From contig NZ_SLZF01000007.1 in assembly GCF_004341515.1 (NCBI RefSeq), positions 310,001 through 374,000 of the forward strand: DNA of 64,000 nt, written 5' to 3'. The position numbers were made by a program, and so were the translations under genes. This document shows, one piece after another, positions 24,925 to 33,682 of this stretch. This DNA comes from Allobosea sp. BK604 (lineage in GTDB: Bacteria > Pseudomonadota > Alphaproteobacteria > Rhizobiales > Beijerinckiaceae). The stretch's first letter is position 1; every line of letters begins with the position of its first letter. The notes below the pieces were generated by a model, which was not told the origin of the DNA, did no database searches, and worked only from the letters and a program-made list of their open reading frames with translations.

Positions 24925-25629
24925 TCAGGGCCGCTTCGGGATCTCCAATCCGCGCTGCACGGCGGGGCGGGCGAGGCCGCGCTCCAACCAGGCCGGGACG
25001 TTCTTCAGGCTGGCGAAATCGACCAGCTCGCCGGCTGCGTAGAAGCCGTTGATGTTGCGGACCCAGCCGAGCAGGGCGATGTCGGCGATCGTGTAGTCAT
25101 CGCCCATGATCCACTGGCGGCCGGCGAGCCGGGTCTCCAGCACGCCGAGCAGGCGCTTGCTCTCGCTGGCGTAGCGATCGCGCGGGCGCTTGTCCTCATA
25201 TTCGCGGCCGGCGAACTTATGGAAGAAGCCGAGCTGCCCGAACATCGGGCCGACCGCGGCCATCTGGAAGAACACCCACTGGATGGTCTCGTAGCGCTGG
25301 GCCGGATCGGCCGGCAGCAGCTTGCCGGTCTTCTCGGCGAGATAGAGCAGGATCGCACCGGATTCGAAGAGGCCGAGCGGCTTTCCGCCGGGGCCGTTGG
25401 GATCGATGATCGCCGGGATCTTGCCGTTTGGATTCAGCGACAGGAATTCCGGCCCCCAGGTCTCGTTCTTGCCGATATCGATGGTGTGCGGCTCGTACGG
25501 CAGCCCGAGCTCCTCCAGGGCAATCGAGACCTTCACGCCGTTCGGGGTCGGCAGGGAGTAGAGCTGGATGCGGTCGGGATGCTGCGCCGGCCAGCGCTTG
25601 GTGATCGGAAAGGCGGAGAGATCGGCCAT
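24925..25629 (-). CDS. Glutathione S-transferase, Nu-class like (YghU/YfcG type)
   Basis: A 234-residue protein with N-terminal thioredoxin fold (IQLYSLPTPNGVKVSIALEELGLPYEPHTID, LNPNGKIPAIIDP, LFESGAILLYLAEKTG) and a helical C-terminal domain (WIMGDDYTIADIALLGWV). The TPNGVKVSI loop and SLNPNGKIPAI resemble Nu-class enzymes with disulfide reductase activity on glutathione. The ATG at 25629 follows GAGGA; a longer reading is unsupported. Confidence 0.9.
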   Translation of the reverse strand: MADLSAFPITKRWPAQHPDRIQLYSLPTPNGVKVSIALEELGLPYEPHTIDIGKNETWGPEFLSLNPNGKIPAIIDPNGPGGKPLGLFESGAILLYLAEKTGKLLPADPAQRYETIQWVFFQMAAVGPMFGQLGFFHKFAGREYEDKRPRDRYASESKRLLGVLETRLAGRQWIMGDDYTIADIALLGWVRNINGFYAAGELVDFASLKNVPAWLERGLARPAVQRGLEIPKRP

Positions 25630-25865
25630 GGGGTATCCTCGAAGCTGAAGCGCAGGCTTGCGCCGTCGCGGCATGTGTAGCGGTCGCCACCGACGAGAGC
25701 GAGCGACGCTGCTCGTGCCCGACGCGCCTCTGCTGCATGGCGCCGATCATTCCCGCCGCAACGCCAGGGCGTGTCAGGGGTCCGTCAGTGACCTCCCTCA
25801 CAGTCCGCTGGCGGCCACGGCCTAAGGTGGTCTGGGTCTTCCAGCATGATCGGGGCGAGCGGCTG

Positions 25866-26054
25866 ATGGGCAATGTTGTCGACCTAGGGATGGTCAGGTA
25901 CCTGATCCAGCAATTCGGCCTGCCGGTCGCCGAGGCGGTGCGGGTCGACATGGTGATCGCAGCCGAATACGGGCTCGTTCCCGCCCCGCCGCCGCCCGCG
26001 CGCGATCAGGGAAGCCGCCGCGGCTTCAAGCCGGCACGGAGGGTGCGGGCGTGA
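25866..26054 (+). CDS. Small protein coupled to a SemiSWEET-like gene
   Basis: A 62-residue reading frame (MGNVVDLGMVRYLIQQFGLPVAEAVRVD...) with an amphipathic N-terminal half and a basic, proline-rich tail (PAPPPPARDQ, RRGFKPARRVRA). Its TGA stop overlaps the GTG start of the next gene by 4-base GTGA, which argues that it is translated. A longer in-frame reading from 25737 is possible, but the segment before 25866 is arginine-rich and looks non-coding. Function unknown. Confidence 0.5.
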   Translation: MGNVVDLGMVRYLIQQFGLPVAEAVRVDMVIAAEYGLVPAPPPPARDQGSRRGFKPARRVRA

Positions 26055-26389
26055 CGATGGCGGATCTGGCCTTCTACCTGTTCAGCTTCTTCAATGGACT
26101 GCGGGTCTTCTCCTATTTGCCGCAGATCGTCAGGGTGATGCGCGACACCCAGGGAGCGGTCGCGATCTCCTATTCGACCTGGGGACTCTGGACGGCGGCG
26201 AACGCGTCGACCTCGCTCTATGCCGCCGTGAGCCTTCACGACGTCGCCCTGGCGCAAATCAACGCGCTGAATGCCCTGTTCTGCACGATCGTGATCGGCG
26301 TGACCGCGTTCAAGCGTCACCAGCTGCGCCTGGCCTGCGCGAGGGCGACGCCGACGAAGCTGCGGCCCCTGACGGATGTCGCGCGATAG
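26051..26389 (+). CDS. PQ-loop (SemiSWEET-like) small membrane protein
   Basis: A 112-residue protein with three membrane segments, roughly residues 5-22, 36-58 and 66-84. The PQ motif is in FSYLPQIVRVMRDTQGAVAIS, followed by YSTWGLWTAANASTSLYA, the three-helix unit of SemiSWEET and PQ-loop transporters. Substrate unknown. GTG at 26051 is preferred since GGAGGG lies 7 bases upstream; an ATG at 26057 is the alternative. It overlaps the preceding 62-residue gene. Confidence 0.82.
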   Translation: MTMADLAFYLFSFFNGLRVFSYLPQIVRVMRDTQGAVAISYSTWGLWTAANASTSLYAAVSLHDVALAQINALNALFCTIVIGVTAFKRHQLRLACARATPTKLRPLTDVAR

Positions 26390-26527
26390 TTTCGTCCGCG
26401 TCGGCCCGGCTTTGGCCATTGATGCAGGCAAGCGCCCCATAGCGGCAGCGCTCGCCGCTAGAGCACCCGCCAATCTGATCGCGAGGCGAGCAGATCGGAA
26501 CATGCGTTCTCTATCAATCGTTGAGAG

Positions 26528-26572
26528 GCGGATTCACCGATCGGGTTGGTTCAACCTGATCGGTGAATCCGC
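26528..26572. repeat. Perfect-ended palindromic repeat (family C)
   Basis: Arms GCGGATTCACCGATC and GATCGGTGAATCCGC close around a 15-base centre that itself pairs partly (GGTT/AACC). It is part of a longer element that seems to begin near 26461 with TAGAGCACC. It lies upstream of the GFA gene and ends 21 bases before its start. Confidence 0.8.
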
Positions 26573-26592
26573 GTCTTGCGGAAGGAAACCAG

Positions 26593-27087
26593 ATGCCTTT
26601 GACCTTACGCGGCTCGTGCCGCTGCGGCGCGGTCGGCTTCTCCCTGGAGAGCCACACGCCCGTGCCCTATCAGCTCTGCTATTGCTCCATTTGCCGCAAG
26701 ACCGCCGGAGGCGGTGGCTACGCCATCAACATCATGGGCGACGCCGGCACCCTGAAGGTCGAGGGCGAGACGTCGATCGGCGTTTTCCGGGCCGAGCTTT
26801 GCGACGATGACGGCGCCTGCGAGACCTCGAGCGGCCAGCGCCGCTTCTGCACGGGCTGTGGCACGGCGCTCTGGATGTACGATCCGAGCTGGCCGGAACT
26901 CGTCCATCCCTTCGCCTCGGCGATCGATACCGACCTGCCGGTGCCTGAGGAGAAGACCCATCTCATGCTGCGTTTCAAGGCGAGCTGGGTCGAGCCGGAT
27001 ATCGGCCCCAACGACCAGCGCTTCGACGAGTATCCCGTCGAGTCGATCGAGGCCTGGCACCGCAAGCGCGGGCTTTGGATCGACTGA
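26593..27087 (+). CDS. GFA/CENP-V family zinc protein
   Basis: A 164-residue protein with the GFA zinc pattern: GSCRCGAVGF, CYCSICRKTAGG and RRFCTGCGTALWMYD. These Cys-X-Cys and Cys-X2-Cys pairs bind zinc. The family is named for a glutathione-dependent formaldehyde-activating enzyme, but most members have no proven activity. The ATG at 26593 follows AAGGAAACC. It is convergent with the esterase gene. Confidence 0.9.
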   Translation: MPLTLRGSCRCGAVGFSLESHTPVPYQLCYCSICRKTAGGGGYAINIMGDAGTLKVEGETSIGVFRAELCDDDGACETSSGQRRFCTGCGTALWMYDPSWPELVHPFASAIDTDLPVPEEKTHLMLRFKASWVEPDIGPNDQRFDEYPVESIEAWHRKRGLWID

Positions 27088-27100
27088 ACGGCGGTCAGCT

Positions 27101-27991
27101 TCAGCCGGATAGATGCTCGTGCAGGAAGGCGCCGACGGAAGCGATGGCCATTCGTCCTGCCGTCAGCCGTTTCGCCCAGAGCGGCCATGCGTGGATCATC
27201 TCCGGCCAGATCTCGACACGGGTCGAGACATCCGCCGCACCCAGCCGGCCAGCGATGCGCACGGCGTCGTCGAGCAGCGTTTCGGCCGAGCCGACGATGA
27301 TCAGGCAGGGCGGCAGGCCGGACAGATCGGCATGGAGCGGCGAAGCCAGCGGATCGACGGCGCTGGTGCCGTCCAGATAGGCCGCGGCCAGCTCTTCCAG
27401 ATATTCGCGATGGATCAGCGGGTCGATCGCCGCCTTGCTCGCCATGCTCGCCCCGGTCATGGCGAGATCGACCCAGGGCGAGGCCAGCCAGGCGCAGCCG
27501 GGCAGGGCGCGGCCGCCATCCCGCAGCCGGAGCATTGTGGCGAGCGATAGTCCCCCGCCGGCACTGTCGCCGCTGATTGCGATGCTGCCGGCGGGAATGC
27601 CGAGCCCGAGCAGATGGTCGAAAGCCGCAAGCGCATCCTCGATCGCCGCGGGAAACGGATGTTCCGGCGCCAGCCTGTAGCCGAGCGCCAGCGTCCGGAC
27701 CTTGGCTGCCCGTCCAACCTCGGAGACCATGCCGCGATGGCTCTTGATCGAGCCGGAGCAATAGCCGCCGCCATGAAGGAAAAGCAGCACCTTCGATGCG
27801 TCGCTGCCGGGGGCGAGCGACCACTCTGCGTCGCATGGGCCGATGCGGACCTGTTCGAAGCTGATATCTGCGGCGACACCGTCGATGGAGGCCACGGCAT
27901 CGAGCCGTTCCCGCCGCTGCGCCCAGCCGACCGGCCGCGGCTGAGAGCTCAGCAGCGCCCTGACCGCCTGAATCTCCTGATCCGCCATCAT
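27101..27991 (-). CDS. Alpha/beta hydrolase, hormone-sensitive lipase type esterase
   Basis: A 296-residue cytoplasmic esterase of the HSL family. The oxyanion motif is FLHGGGYCSGS, the nucleophile is Ser in GDSAGGGLSL, and the acid and His are likely in DPLASPLHAD and EMIHAWPLWA. LGYRLAPEHPFPAAIEDA is a strong family marker. It should hydrolyse short-chain esters; the physiological substrate is unknown. Start is one of two adjacent ATGs. Confidence 0.9.
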   Translation of the reverse strand: MMADQEIQAVRALLSSQPRPVGWAQRRERLDAVASIDGVAADISFEQVRIGPCDAEWSLAPGSDASKVLLFLHGGGYCSGSIKSHRGMVSEVGRAAKVRTLALGYRLAPEHPFPAAIEDALAAFDHLLGLGIPAGSIAISGDSAGGGLSLATMLRLRDGGRALPGCAWLASPWVDLAMTGASMASKAAIDPLIHREYLEELAAAYLDGTSAVDPLASPLHADLSGLPPCLIIVGSAETLLDDAVRIAGRLGAADVSTRVEIWPEMIHAWPLWAKRLTAGRMAIASVGAFLHEHLSG

Positions 27992-28039
27992 GCCCCCCGC
28001 TTCCTGATGTGGACGATCCGTCGTTACCCGGTCGCCATG

Positions 28040-28705
28040 TCAATCGTCGCTGTAGCGCTGCTCCGCCCAGGGATCGCCGCGGTCGTGATAGCCGCGCACC
28101 TCCCAGAAGCCGGGCTTGTTGCGCATCACGAACTCGATGCGCTTCAGCCATTTCGCGCTCTTCCAGAAATAGAGCTTCGGCAGCACCAGCCTGACCGGCC
28201 CGCCATGCTCTGCCGCCAGCGGCTTGCCCTCCCAGCTATGGGCGAGCAGCGCGTCCTCGCTGGCGAAATCCTCCAGCGTCAGGTTGGTGGTGTAGCCGTC
28301 ATAGCTGTGCAGCACGACGAAATCGGCGCCGGGCTTGGGCCTGACGACATCGAGCAGATGCTGCGTCGAGACGCCCTGCCAGCGATTGTCGTAGCGCGAC
28401 CAGGTCGTGACGCAATGGATGTCGGAAATCTCCTCGACCTGCTCCTGCGCCAGGAAATCGGCCCAGCGCCAATGCATGCGCTCGCCGACCGCACCGTCGA
28501 TGTCGAGCGTCCAACTCGGCAAGGCGATCGCGGGCTGCAGGCCGAGATCGAGCACCGGCCATTCCTTCACCAGGTGCTGGCCCGGCGGCAGCCGCTCCTC
28601 CTCGGGCCGGGTGATCCGCCCGGTGATGAACTTGCCCTCGACAGCCCATTTCTGCTTGGTGCGGGTGAGCTTGCTGTCCTCGGGCGTTTCGGGATCGTCG
28701 GTCAT
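28040..28705 (-). CDS. Sulfite oxidase-like molybdopterin oxidoreductase (YuiH type)
   Basis: A 221-residue molybdopterin-binding protein of the sulfite oxidase fold without heme or dimerisation domain. The Mo-ligating Cys is in SDIHCVTTWSRYDNRWQGV, and HGGPVRLVLPKLYFWKSAKWLKRIEFV matches the cofactor domain. There is no signal peptide, unlike MsrP, so it is probably cytoplasmic. Substrate unknown. The ATG at 28705 is chosen because GGAAG lies 6 bases upstream. Confidence 0.88.
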   Translation of the reverse strand: MTDDPETPEDSKLTRTKQKWAVEGKFITGRITRPEEERLPPGQHLVKEWPVLDLGLQPAIALPSWTLDIDGAVGERMHWRWADFLAQEQVEEISDIHCVTTWSRYDNRWQGVSTQHLLDVVRPKPGADFVVLHSYDGYTTNLTLEDFASEDALLAHSWEGKPLAAEHGGPVRLVLPKLYFWKSAKWLKRIEFVMRNKPGFWEVRGYHDRGDPWAEQRYSDD

Positions 28706-29085
28706 CGCCATCTTCCGCTCGCTAGAGCCGTCCTGTCCGCAAGGATCGGCCTGCGGAGCGGCGATCGCAAGCGCAATTGCCCGGGTTGGGTCGAGGAACG
28801 ACACTTGCCCTCGACCGGCCTATCGACTACATCCCGCTCGTCCGAAGGGCCGTGATCGATCACAGCCGGGGGCGGCCTTCCTGGTCGGCTCCCGTTTCGT
28901 GTTGGGGCGAGCCTTGCGGATGCGGATCATGTCCGGCGGCTCAGCGCCGCCCATCCTCGCCCGATGCAACGGCATCGCGGCATGGACGCCTCGATGAGGC
29001 GCCGTCGGAGACGGTCCGGATCGCAGCACCAACCCAAGCGGCGCTTGCCGGATCGCGCGAGACGCGACCGGCCCCAGGAGAACAT
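28706..29085. other. Divergent promoter region and long leader of rpsA
   Basis: 380 bases with no credible gene. It must hold promoters for the molybdoenzyme gene (leftward) and rpsA (rightward). No cytidylate kinase gene (cmk), the usual upstream neighbour of rpsA, is visible. The leader could serve S1 autoregulation, but I see no defined fold. Confidence 0.5.
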
Positions 29086-30792
29086 ATGTCAGCAGTTGAA
29101 AGCTATCACGCGGGCCGCGAGGATTTCGCCGCTCTGCTCGAAGAGTCCTTCTCGCGTAACGACGCGCTCGAAGGCTCCGTCATCAAGGGCATCGTCGTCG
29201 CCATCGAGAAGGATATGGCGATCATCGATGTCGGCCTGAAGACCGAAGGCCGCGTCGCCCTCAAGGAATTCACCGGCCCCGGCCGCGACCAGGACATCAA
29301 GGTCGGCGACGAGGTCGAAGTCTATCTCGACCGGATCGAGAACGCGCTCGGCGAAGCCGTCATCTCGCGCGACAAGGCTCGTCGCGAGGAGAGCTGGGTC
29401 AAGCTCGAGAAGGCCTTCGAGGCCCGCGAGAAGGTTACCGGCGTCATCTTCAACACGGTCAAGGGTGGCTACACCGTCGATCTCGACGGCGCCGTCGCCT
29501 TCCTGCCGCGTTCGCAGGTCGACATCCGCCCGATCCGCGACGTCGGCCCGCTGATGGGCCAGCCGCAGCCGTTCGAGATCCTCAAGATGGATCGCCGCCG
29601 CGGCAACATCGTCGTCTCGCGCCGCACGGTTCTCGAAGAGACCCGCGCCGAGGCTCGCTCCGAGCTGGTCGCCTCGCTTGAAGAGGGCCAGGTCATCGAC
29701 GGCGTCGTCAAGAACATCACCGAGTACGGCGCGTTCGTCGATCTCGGCGGCATTGACGGCCTGCTGCACGTGACCGACATGGCCTGGCGCCGCGTCAACC
29801 ATCCGTCCGAGGTCGTGACCATCGGCCAGACGGTCAAGGTCAAGATCATCAAGATCAACCAGGAGACGCACCGCATCTCGCTTGGCATCAAGCAGCTGCT
29901 GGCCGATCCGTGGGATGGCATCGCTGCCCGTTATCCGGTCGGTGCGCGCCTCAAGGGCCGCGTCACCAACATCACGGACTACGGCGCGTTCGTCGAAGTG
30001 GAGCCGGGCATCGAAGGCCTCATCCACGTCTCCGAGATGTCCTGGACCAAGAAGAACGTCCACCCCGGCAAGATCGTCTCGACCTCGCAGGAAGTCGACG
30101 TCGCGATCCTCGAGGTCGATCAGGTCAAGCGCCGCATCTCGCTCGGTCTCAAGCAGACCCTCCGCAATCCCTGGGAGGTCTTCGCCGAGCAGCACCCGGC
30201 CGGTTCGGTGGTCGAGGGCGAGGTCAAGAACAAGACCGAGTTCGGTCTGTTCCTGGGCCTCGAGGGCGATATCGACGGCATGATCCACCTCTCCGATCTC
30301 GACTGGAACCGTCCGGGCGAGCAGGTCATCGAGGAATACAAGAAGGGCGACATGCTCCAGGCTGTCGTTCTCGATGTGGACGTCGAGAAGGAGCGTATCT
30401 CGCTCGGCCTGAAGCAGCTCGCGGGTGATCCCTTCGTGGATGCCGGCGAGTTCAAGAAGGGCCAGGTCGTCACCTGTGAGGTGATCGAGGTCAAGGAAGC
30501 CGGTCTCGACGTCAAGATCGTCGGCACCGACATGACCACCTTCATCAAGCGCGCCGAGATCGCCCGCGATCGCGCCGAGCAGCGCCCCGAGCGCTTCGCC
30601 GCCGGCGAGAAGGTCGATGCCCGCGTCATCCTGTTCGACAAGAAGGCTCGCAAGATCCAGGTGTCGATCAAGGCGCTGGAAATGGCCGAGGAGAAGGAGG
30701 CGATCGCCCAGTACGGCTCGTCCGACTCCGGCGCCTCGCTCGGCGACATTCTCGGCGCGGCCCTCAAGAAGGCCAACACCGAGAAGAAGTGA
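29086..30792 (+). CDS. rpsA: 30S ribosomal protein S1
   Basis: A 568-residue protein with six S1 RNA-binding repeats. The first two are divergent and bind the ribosome (about residues 25-90 and 110-175). The last four are typical, for example GVVKNITEYGAFVDLGGIDGLLHVTDMAW, GRVTNITDYGAFVEVEPGIEGLIHVSEMSW and GEVKNKTEFGLFLGLEGDIDGMIHLSDLDW. It brings mRNA to the 30S subunit. The ATG at 29086 has AGGAG 5 bases upstream. A strong terminator follows at 30830. Confidence 0.98.
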   Translation: MSAVESYHAGREDFAALLEESFSRNDALEGSVIKGIVVAIEKDMAIIDVGLKTEGRVALKEFTGPGRDQDIKVGDEVEVYLDRIENALGEAVISRDKARREESWVKLEKAFEAREKVTGVIFNTVKGGYTVDLDGAVAFLPRSQVDIRPIRDVGPLMGQPQPFEILKMDRRRGNIVVSRRTVLEETRAEARSELVASLEEGQVIDGVVKNITEYGAFVDLGGIDGLLHVTDMAWRRVNHPSEVVTIGQTVKVKIIKINQETHRISLGIKQLLADPWDGIAARYPVGARLKGRVTNITDYGAFVEVEPGIEGLIHVSEMSWTKKNVHPGKIVSTSQEVDVAILEVDQVKRRISLGLKQTLRNPWEVFAEQHPAGSVVEGEVKNKTEFGLFLGLEGDIDGMIHLSDLDWNRPGEQVIEEYKKGDMLQAVVLDVDVEKERISLGLKQLAGDPFVDAGEFKKGQVVTCEVIEVKEAGLDVKIVGTDMTTFIKRAEIARDRAEQRPERFAAGEKVDARVILFDKKARKIQVSIKALEMAEEKEAIAQYGSSDSGASLGDILGAALKKANTEKK

Positions 30793-30829
30793 TTGTCGGG
30801 CCGCGTCACGCGGCCTGACCAGACCATCG

Positions 30830-30863
30830 GCCCGCGCGGAGAAATCCGCGCGGGCTTTTGTTT
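30830..30863 (+). terminator. Rho-independent terminator of rpsA
   Basis: GCCCGCGCGGA and TCCGCGCGGGC form an 11-pair perfect stem around a GAAA loop, followed by TTTTGTTT. It starts 38 bases after the rpsA stop. Confidence 0.92.
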
Positions 30864-30986
30864 CGGTTCCACCCGTCCCCCGGGCGGAGCGAAGCGCAGG
30901 CCCGAGAAACTCAAGACCAGAGTGCACTGGTTTCCGAGTTGGTCGGGTCAAGCCCGACCATGACGGTGAATCCAGGAGCTCCGACA

Positions 30987-32276
30987 ATGACCCCCGCGGC
31001 GATCGGCATCGATTTCGGCACCACCAACAGCGTGGTGGCGTTGGCGCGGGCTGACGGCTCGGTGACGACGCGGAGCTTCCCGACGAAGCAGGGCGCCGTC
31101 GATGCCTACCGCTCCGCGCTGATGTTCTGGCGCGAGGGCCGGCCGCCGCAGGCGAAGATCGTCCATGTCAGCGGCCCCGACGCGCTCGACATGGCCTTGG
31201 GCATGACGACCGAGCACCGCTTCCTGCAATCGCTGAAGACCCATCTCTCCAGCCGCGCCTTCCAGGAGACGCGCCTCTTCGGCAAGCTCTACCGGCTCGA
31301 GGACCTGATCGGCACCTTCCTCTCCGACCTCACGACCGGCCTCGACGGTGTCGGCTCCGTGCCGCTGGTCTCGGGCCGCCCGGTCGTCTTCGCCGGCGAT
31401 CGCCCGGACGAGGAGCTTGCTGTCGGCCGCCTCGCCACCTCCTATGCCAAGGCCGGCATGGCCAAGGTCGATTTCGCCTATGAGCCGCTCGGCGCCGCCT
31501 ACTGGTACGCCCGCGACCTGAAGGAGCCGCAGACCATGCTCGTCGCCGATTTCGGCGGCGGCACCAGCGACTTCTCGGTGATGCGCTTCGAGCCCGGCGG
31601 GGCAGGGCGGCTGGAGGCGATCCCGCTCTCCCATGCCGGCGTCGGCGTCGCCGGCGACACGTTCGACTATCGCATCATCGAGCACGCCGTCTCGCCGCGG
31701 CTCGGCAAGGGCACGCAATACCGCTCCTTCGAGAAGCTCCTGCCGATCCCGGCGCATTACCACGCCGCTTTCGCGCAATGGCACCGGCTCTCGCTGATGA
31801 AGAGCCGCGAGACCATGGCCGAACTCAAGGCGCTGATCCGCGACGCGGTCGAGCCCGGCAAGCTCGAGGATCTGCTCACCGTGATCGAATACGATCTCGG
31901 CTACGAGCTCTACCGCGCCGTCTCCGCCGCCAAGATCGCGCTCTCCGGTGCGGACGAGACCCGGTTCAGCTTCCGCCAGATGGATGTGGCGATCGAGGGC
32001 ACGATCAAGCGCACCGAGTTGGAGCGCTGGATCGCCGAGGATGTCGGCGCGATCGAGACAGCGCTCGACAAGGCGCTGGCCGAAGCCGGCATTGCCGGCA
32101 GAGAGGTCGAGGCCGTGTTCATGACCGGCGGCACCTCGCATGTCCCAGCGGTGCGGGCGCTGTTCGACCGGCGCTTCGGCGCCGAGCGTGTCCATATCGG
32201 CGATGCCTTCCGCTCGGTGGCGAGCGGCCTTGCATTATTGGCGCTCGACCGGCAGCGGGCGGCCATGCCAGCCTGA
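30987..32276 (+). CDS. Hsp70 family protein (YegD-like)
   Basis: A 429-residue actin-fold ATPase. Phosphate-1 motif IGIDFGTTNSVVALA is at about residues 6-20, phosphate-2 is VADFGGGTSDFSVM, and the adenosine motif is VFMTGGTSHVPAVRALF. It ends shortly after the nucleotide-binding domain, so it lacks the DnaK substrate domain and lid. It resembles YegD, an Hsp70-like protein of unclear role. The ATG at 30987 follows AGGAG by 8 bases. Confidence 0.9.
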   Translation: MTPAAIGIDFGTTNSVVALARADGSVTTRSFPTKQGAVDAYRSALMFWREGRPPQAKIVHVSGPDALDMALGMTTEHRFLQSLKTHLSSRAFQETRLFGKLYRLEDLIGTFLSDLTTGLDGVGSVPLVSGRPVVFAGDRPDEELAVGRLATSYAKAGMAKVDFAYEPLGAAYWYARDLKEPQTMLVADFGGGTSDFSVMRFEPGGAGRLEAIPLSHAGVGVAGDTFDYRIIEHAVSPRLGKGTQYRSFEKLLPIPAHYHAAFAQWHRLSLMKSRETMAELKALIRDAVEPGKLEDLLTVIEYDLGYELYRAVSAAKIALSGADETRFSFRQMDVAIEGTIKRTELERWIAEDVGAIETALDKALAEAGIAGREVEAVFMTGGTSHVPAVRALFDRRFGAERVHIGDAFRSVASGLALLALDRQRAAMPA

Positions 32277-32359
32277 GTGTTGTTGTCGCCTTGCCGGGCC
32301 GAAGGCGGGGGGCTACATCACGGCACCGCGGAAGCATCCCAGTTCACTGGAGCCCCACC

Positions 32360-33328
32360 ATGTCATCCGATGCCGATATGCTTGCCGACCGTCGCAGCTT
32401 GAGACGCAAGCTGACGGCCTGGCGGCTCCTGGCCGTGCTCGCCGTCATCGCCGTCGCGGTCACCGCGGGCCTCGCCTGGAGCGGGCGCACGCCCGGCTCG
32501 CTCTCCTCGGCCCATATCGCGCGCATCACCATTTCCGGCTTCATCTCCGGCGACCGGCGCACGCTCGACCTGATCAAGTCGCTCGAGGACAGCAGGGCCG
32601 AGGCCGTGCTGGTCAAGATCGACAGCCCCGGCGGCACCGTGACCGGCTCTGAAGCGCTCTATGATGCGCTGCGCAAGCTCGCCGCCAAGAAGCCGATGGT
32701 CACCGTCGTCGACGGGCTCGCGGCCTCCGGCGGCTTCATCGCCGCGATGGGGGCCGATCGTATCGTCGCGCGCCAGACCTCGCTGATCGGCTCGATCGGC
32801 GTGCTCTTCCAGATTCCCAACGTGGCGCGCCTGCTGGATACGGCTGGCGTCAAGGTCGAGGAGATCAAGTCGAGCCCGCTCAAGGCCGCTCCGAACGGTT
32901 TCGAGCCGACTTCGCCGGAGGCGCGCGCCGCGCTGCAGGAGGTCGTCAACGACAATTACGACTGGTTCAAGCGGCTGGTGCGCGAGCGCCGCAAGCTGGC
33001 CGAGGCCGATATCCCGGTCGTCTCCGATGGCCGCGTCCATTCCGGCCGCCGCGCGCTCGATCTCAAGCTGATCGACCAGATCGGCGGCGAGCCGGAGGCG
33101 ATCGCCTGGCTCGAGCGCGAGAAGAATGTGGCCAAGGATCTGCCCGTGCGCGACTGGCGCCGCCGCAGCGAATCCTCGTCCTATGGTCTCTGGAGTGCCA
33201 GCGAAGCGCTGGCCCGTGCCGCCGGCCTTGATGCCGTTGCGACACTCATTGCCCGCGCTGCGGACCAGCCGGTCGGTTTGCGGCTTGACGCGCCCTTGGC
33301 GCTCTGGCAGCCTGTCGCCGAAAAATGA
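32360..33328 (+). CDS. sppA: Signal peptide peptidase SppA (short form)
   Basis: A 322-residue membrane serine protease of the S49 family. One N-terminal membrane helix (LLAVLAVIAVAVTAGLAW) anchors it with the catalytic part outside the cytoplasm. VKIDSPGGTVTGSEALYDAL, the nucleophile Ser in DGLAASGGFIAAMGAD and the Lys of IKSSPLKAAPNGFEP form the active site of the Ser-Lys dyad type. It digests cleaved signal peptides. The ATG at 32360 has TGGAG 7 bases upstream. It directly precedes ihfB, a conserved pair. Confidence 0.94.
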   Translation: MSSDADMLADRRSLRRKLTAWRLLAVLAVIAVAVTAGLAWSGRTPGSLSSAHIARITISGFISGDRRTLDLIKSLEDSRAEAVLVKIDSPGGTVTGSEALYDALRKLAAKKPMVTVVDGLAASGGFIAAMGADRIVARQTSLIGSIGVLFQIPNVARLLDTAGVKVEEIKSSPLKAAPNGFEPTSPEARAALQEVVNDNYDWFKRLVRERRKLAEADIPVVSDGRVHSGRRALDLKLIDQIGGEPEAIAWLEREKNVAKDLPVRDWRRRSESSSYGLWSASEALARAAGLDAVATLIARAADQPVGLRLDAPLALWQPVAEK

Positions 33329-33356
33329 TGTTGATACAAGCGGTTATACTGGACAC

Positions 33357-33641
33357 ATGATAAAATCCGAACTCGTTCAACGCATCGCCGAGCGCAACAC
33401 TCACCTTTACCAGCGCGATATCGAGAACATCGTCACGTCGATCCTCGATGAGGTCGTCAAGGCGCTGGCGCGCGGGGACCGGGTCGAGCTGCGCGGCTTC
33501 GGCGCATTCTCCCGCAAAGCCCGCGCCGCCAGGGTGGGCCGCAACCCGCGCACCGGCGATGCGGTCGAGGTCGAGGAGAAGTACGTCCCCGTCTTCAAGA
33601 CGGGCAAGGAGCTCCGCTTGCGGCTCAACGGCAAGCACTGA
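33357..33641 (+). CDS. ihfB: Integration host factor subunit beta
   Basis: A 94-residue DNA-bending HU-family protein. MIKSELVQRIAERNTHLYQRDIENIV, the body RVELRGFGAFSRKARAARVGRNPRTGD with the beta-arm proline after GRN, and EKYVPVFKTGKELRLRLN are diagnostic of IhfB. It pairs with IhfA to bend DNA at promoters and recombination sites. The start ATG at 33357 has only a weak GGA upstream, but a TATACT hexamer sits at 33345-33350. Confidence 0.97.
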   Translation: MIKSELVQRIAERNTHLYQRDIENIVTSILDEVVKALARGDRVELRGFGAFSRKARAARVGRNPRTGDAVEVEEKYVPVFKTGKELRLRLNGKH

Positions 33642-33642
33642 T

Positions 33643-33671
33643 AGTCCTGACGGCGCTGACGCCGCAGGACT
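33643..33671 (+). terminator. Strong hairpin between ihfB and lapA
   Basis: AGTCCTG plus CGGCG pair with CGCCG plus CAGGACT around a CTGA loop, 12 pairs with one bulged A. There is no U-tract, so it may slow decay or attenuate rather than terminate. It begins 1 base after the ihfB stop and ends 11 bases before lapA. Confidence 0.55.
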
Positions 33672-33682
33672 CGGGAAGACCG

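Noticed and set aside
28777..29085. Extension of rpsA or a cmk remnant upstream of the rpsA ATG
   Set aside because: The in-frame upstream segment shows no kinase or S1 motif, and the AGGAG site fixes the start at 29086.
29089..30987. A long open frame (632 codons) on the minus strand opposite rpsA
   Set aside because: Antisense shadow of a highly biased ribosomal gene; composition is Asp/Leu/Glu repeats without any family motif.
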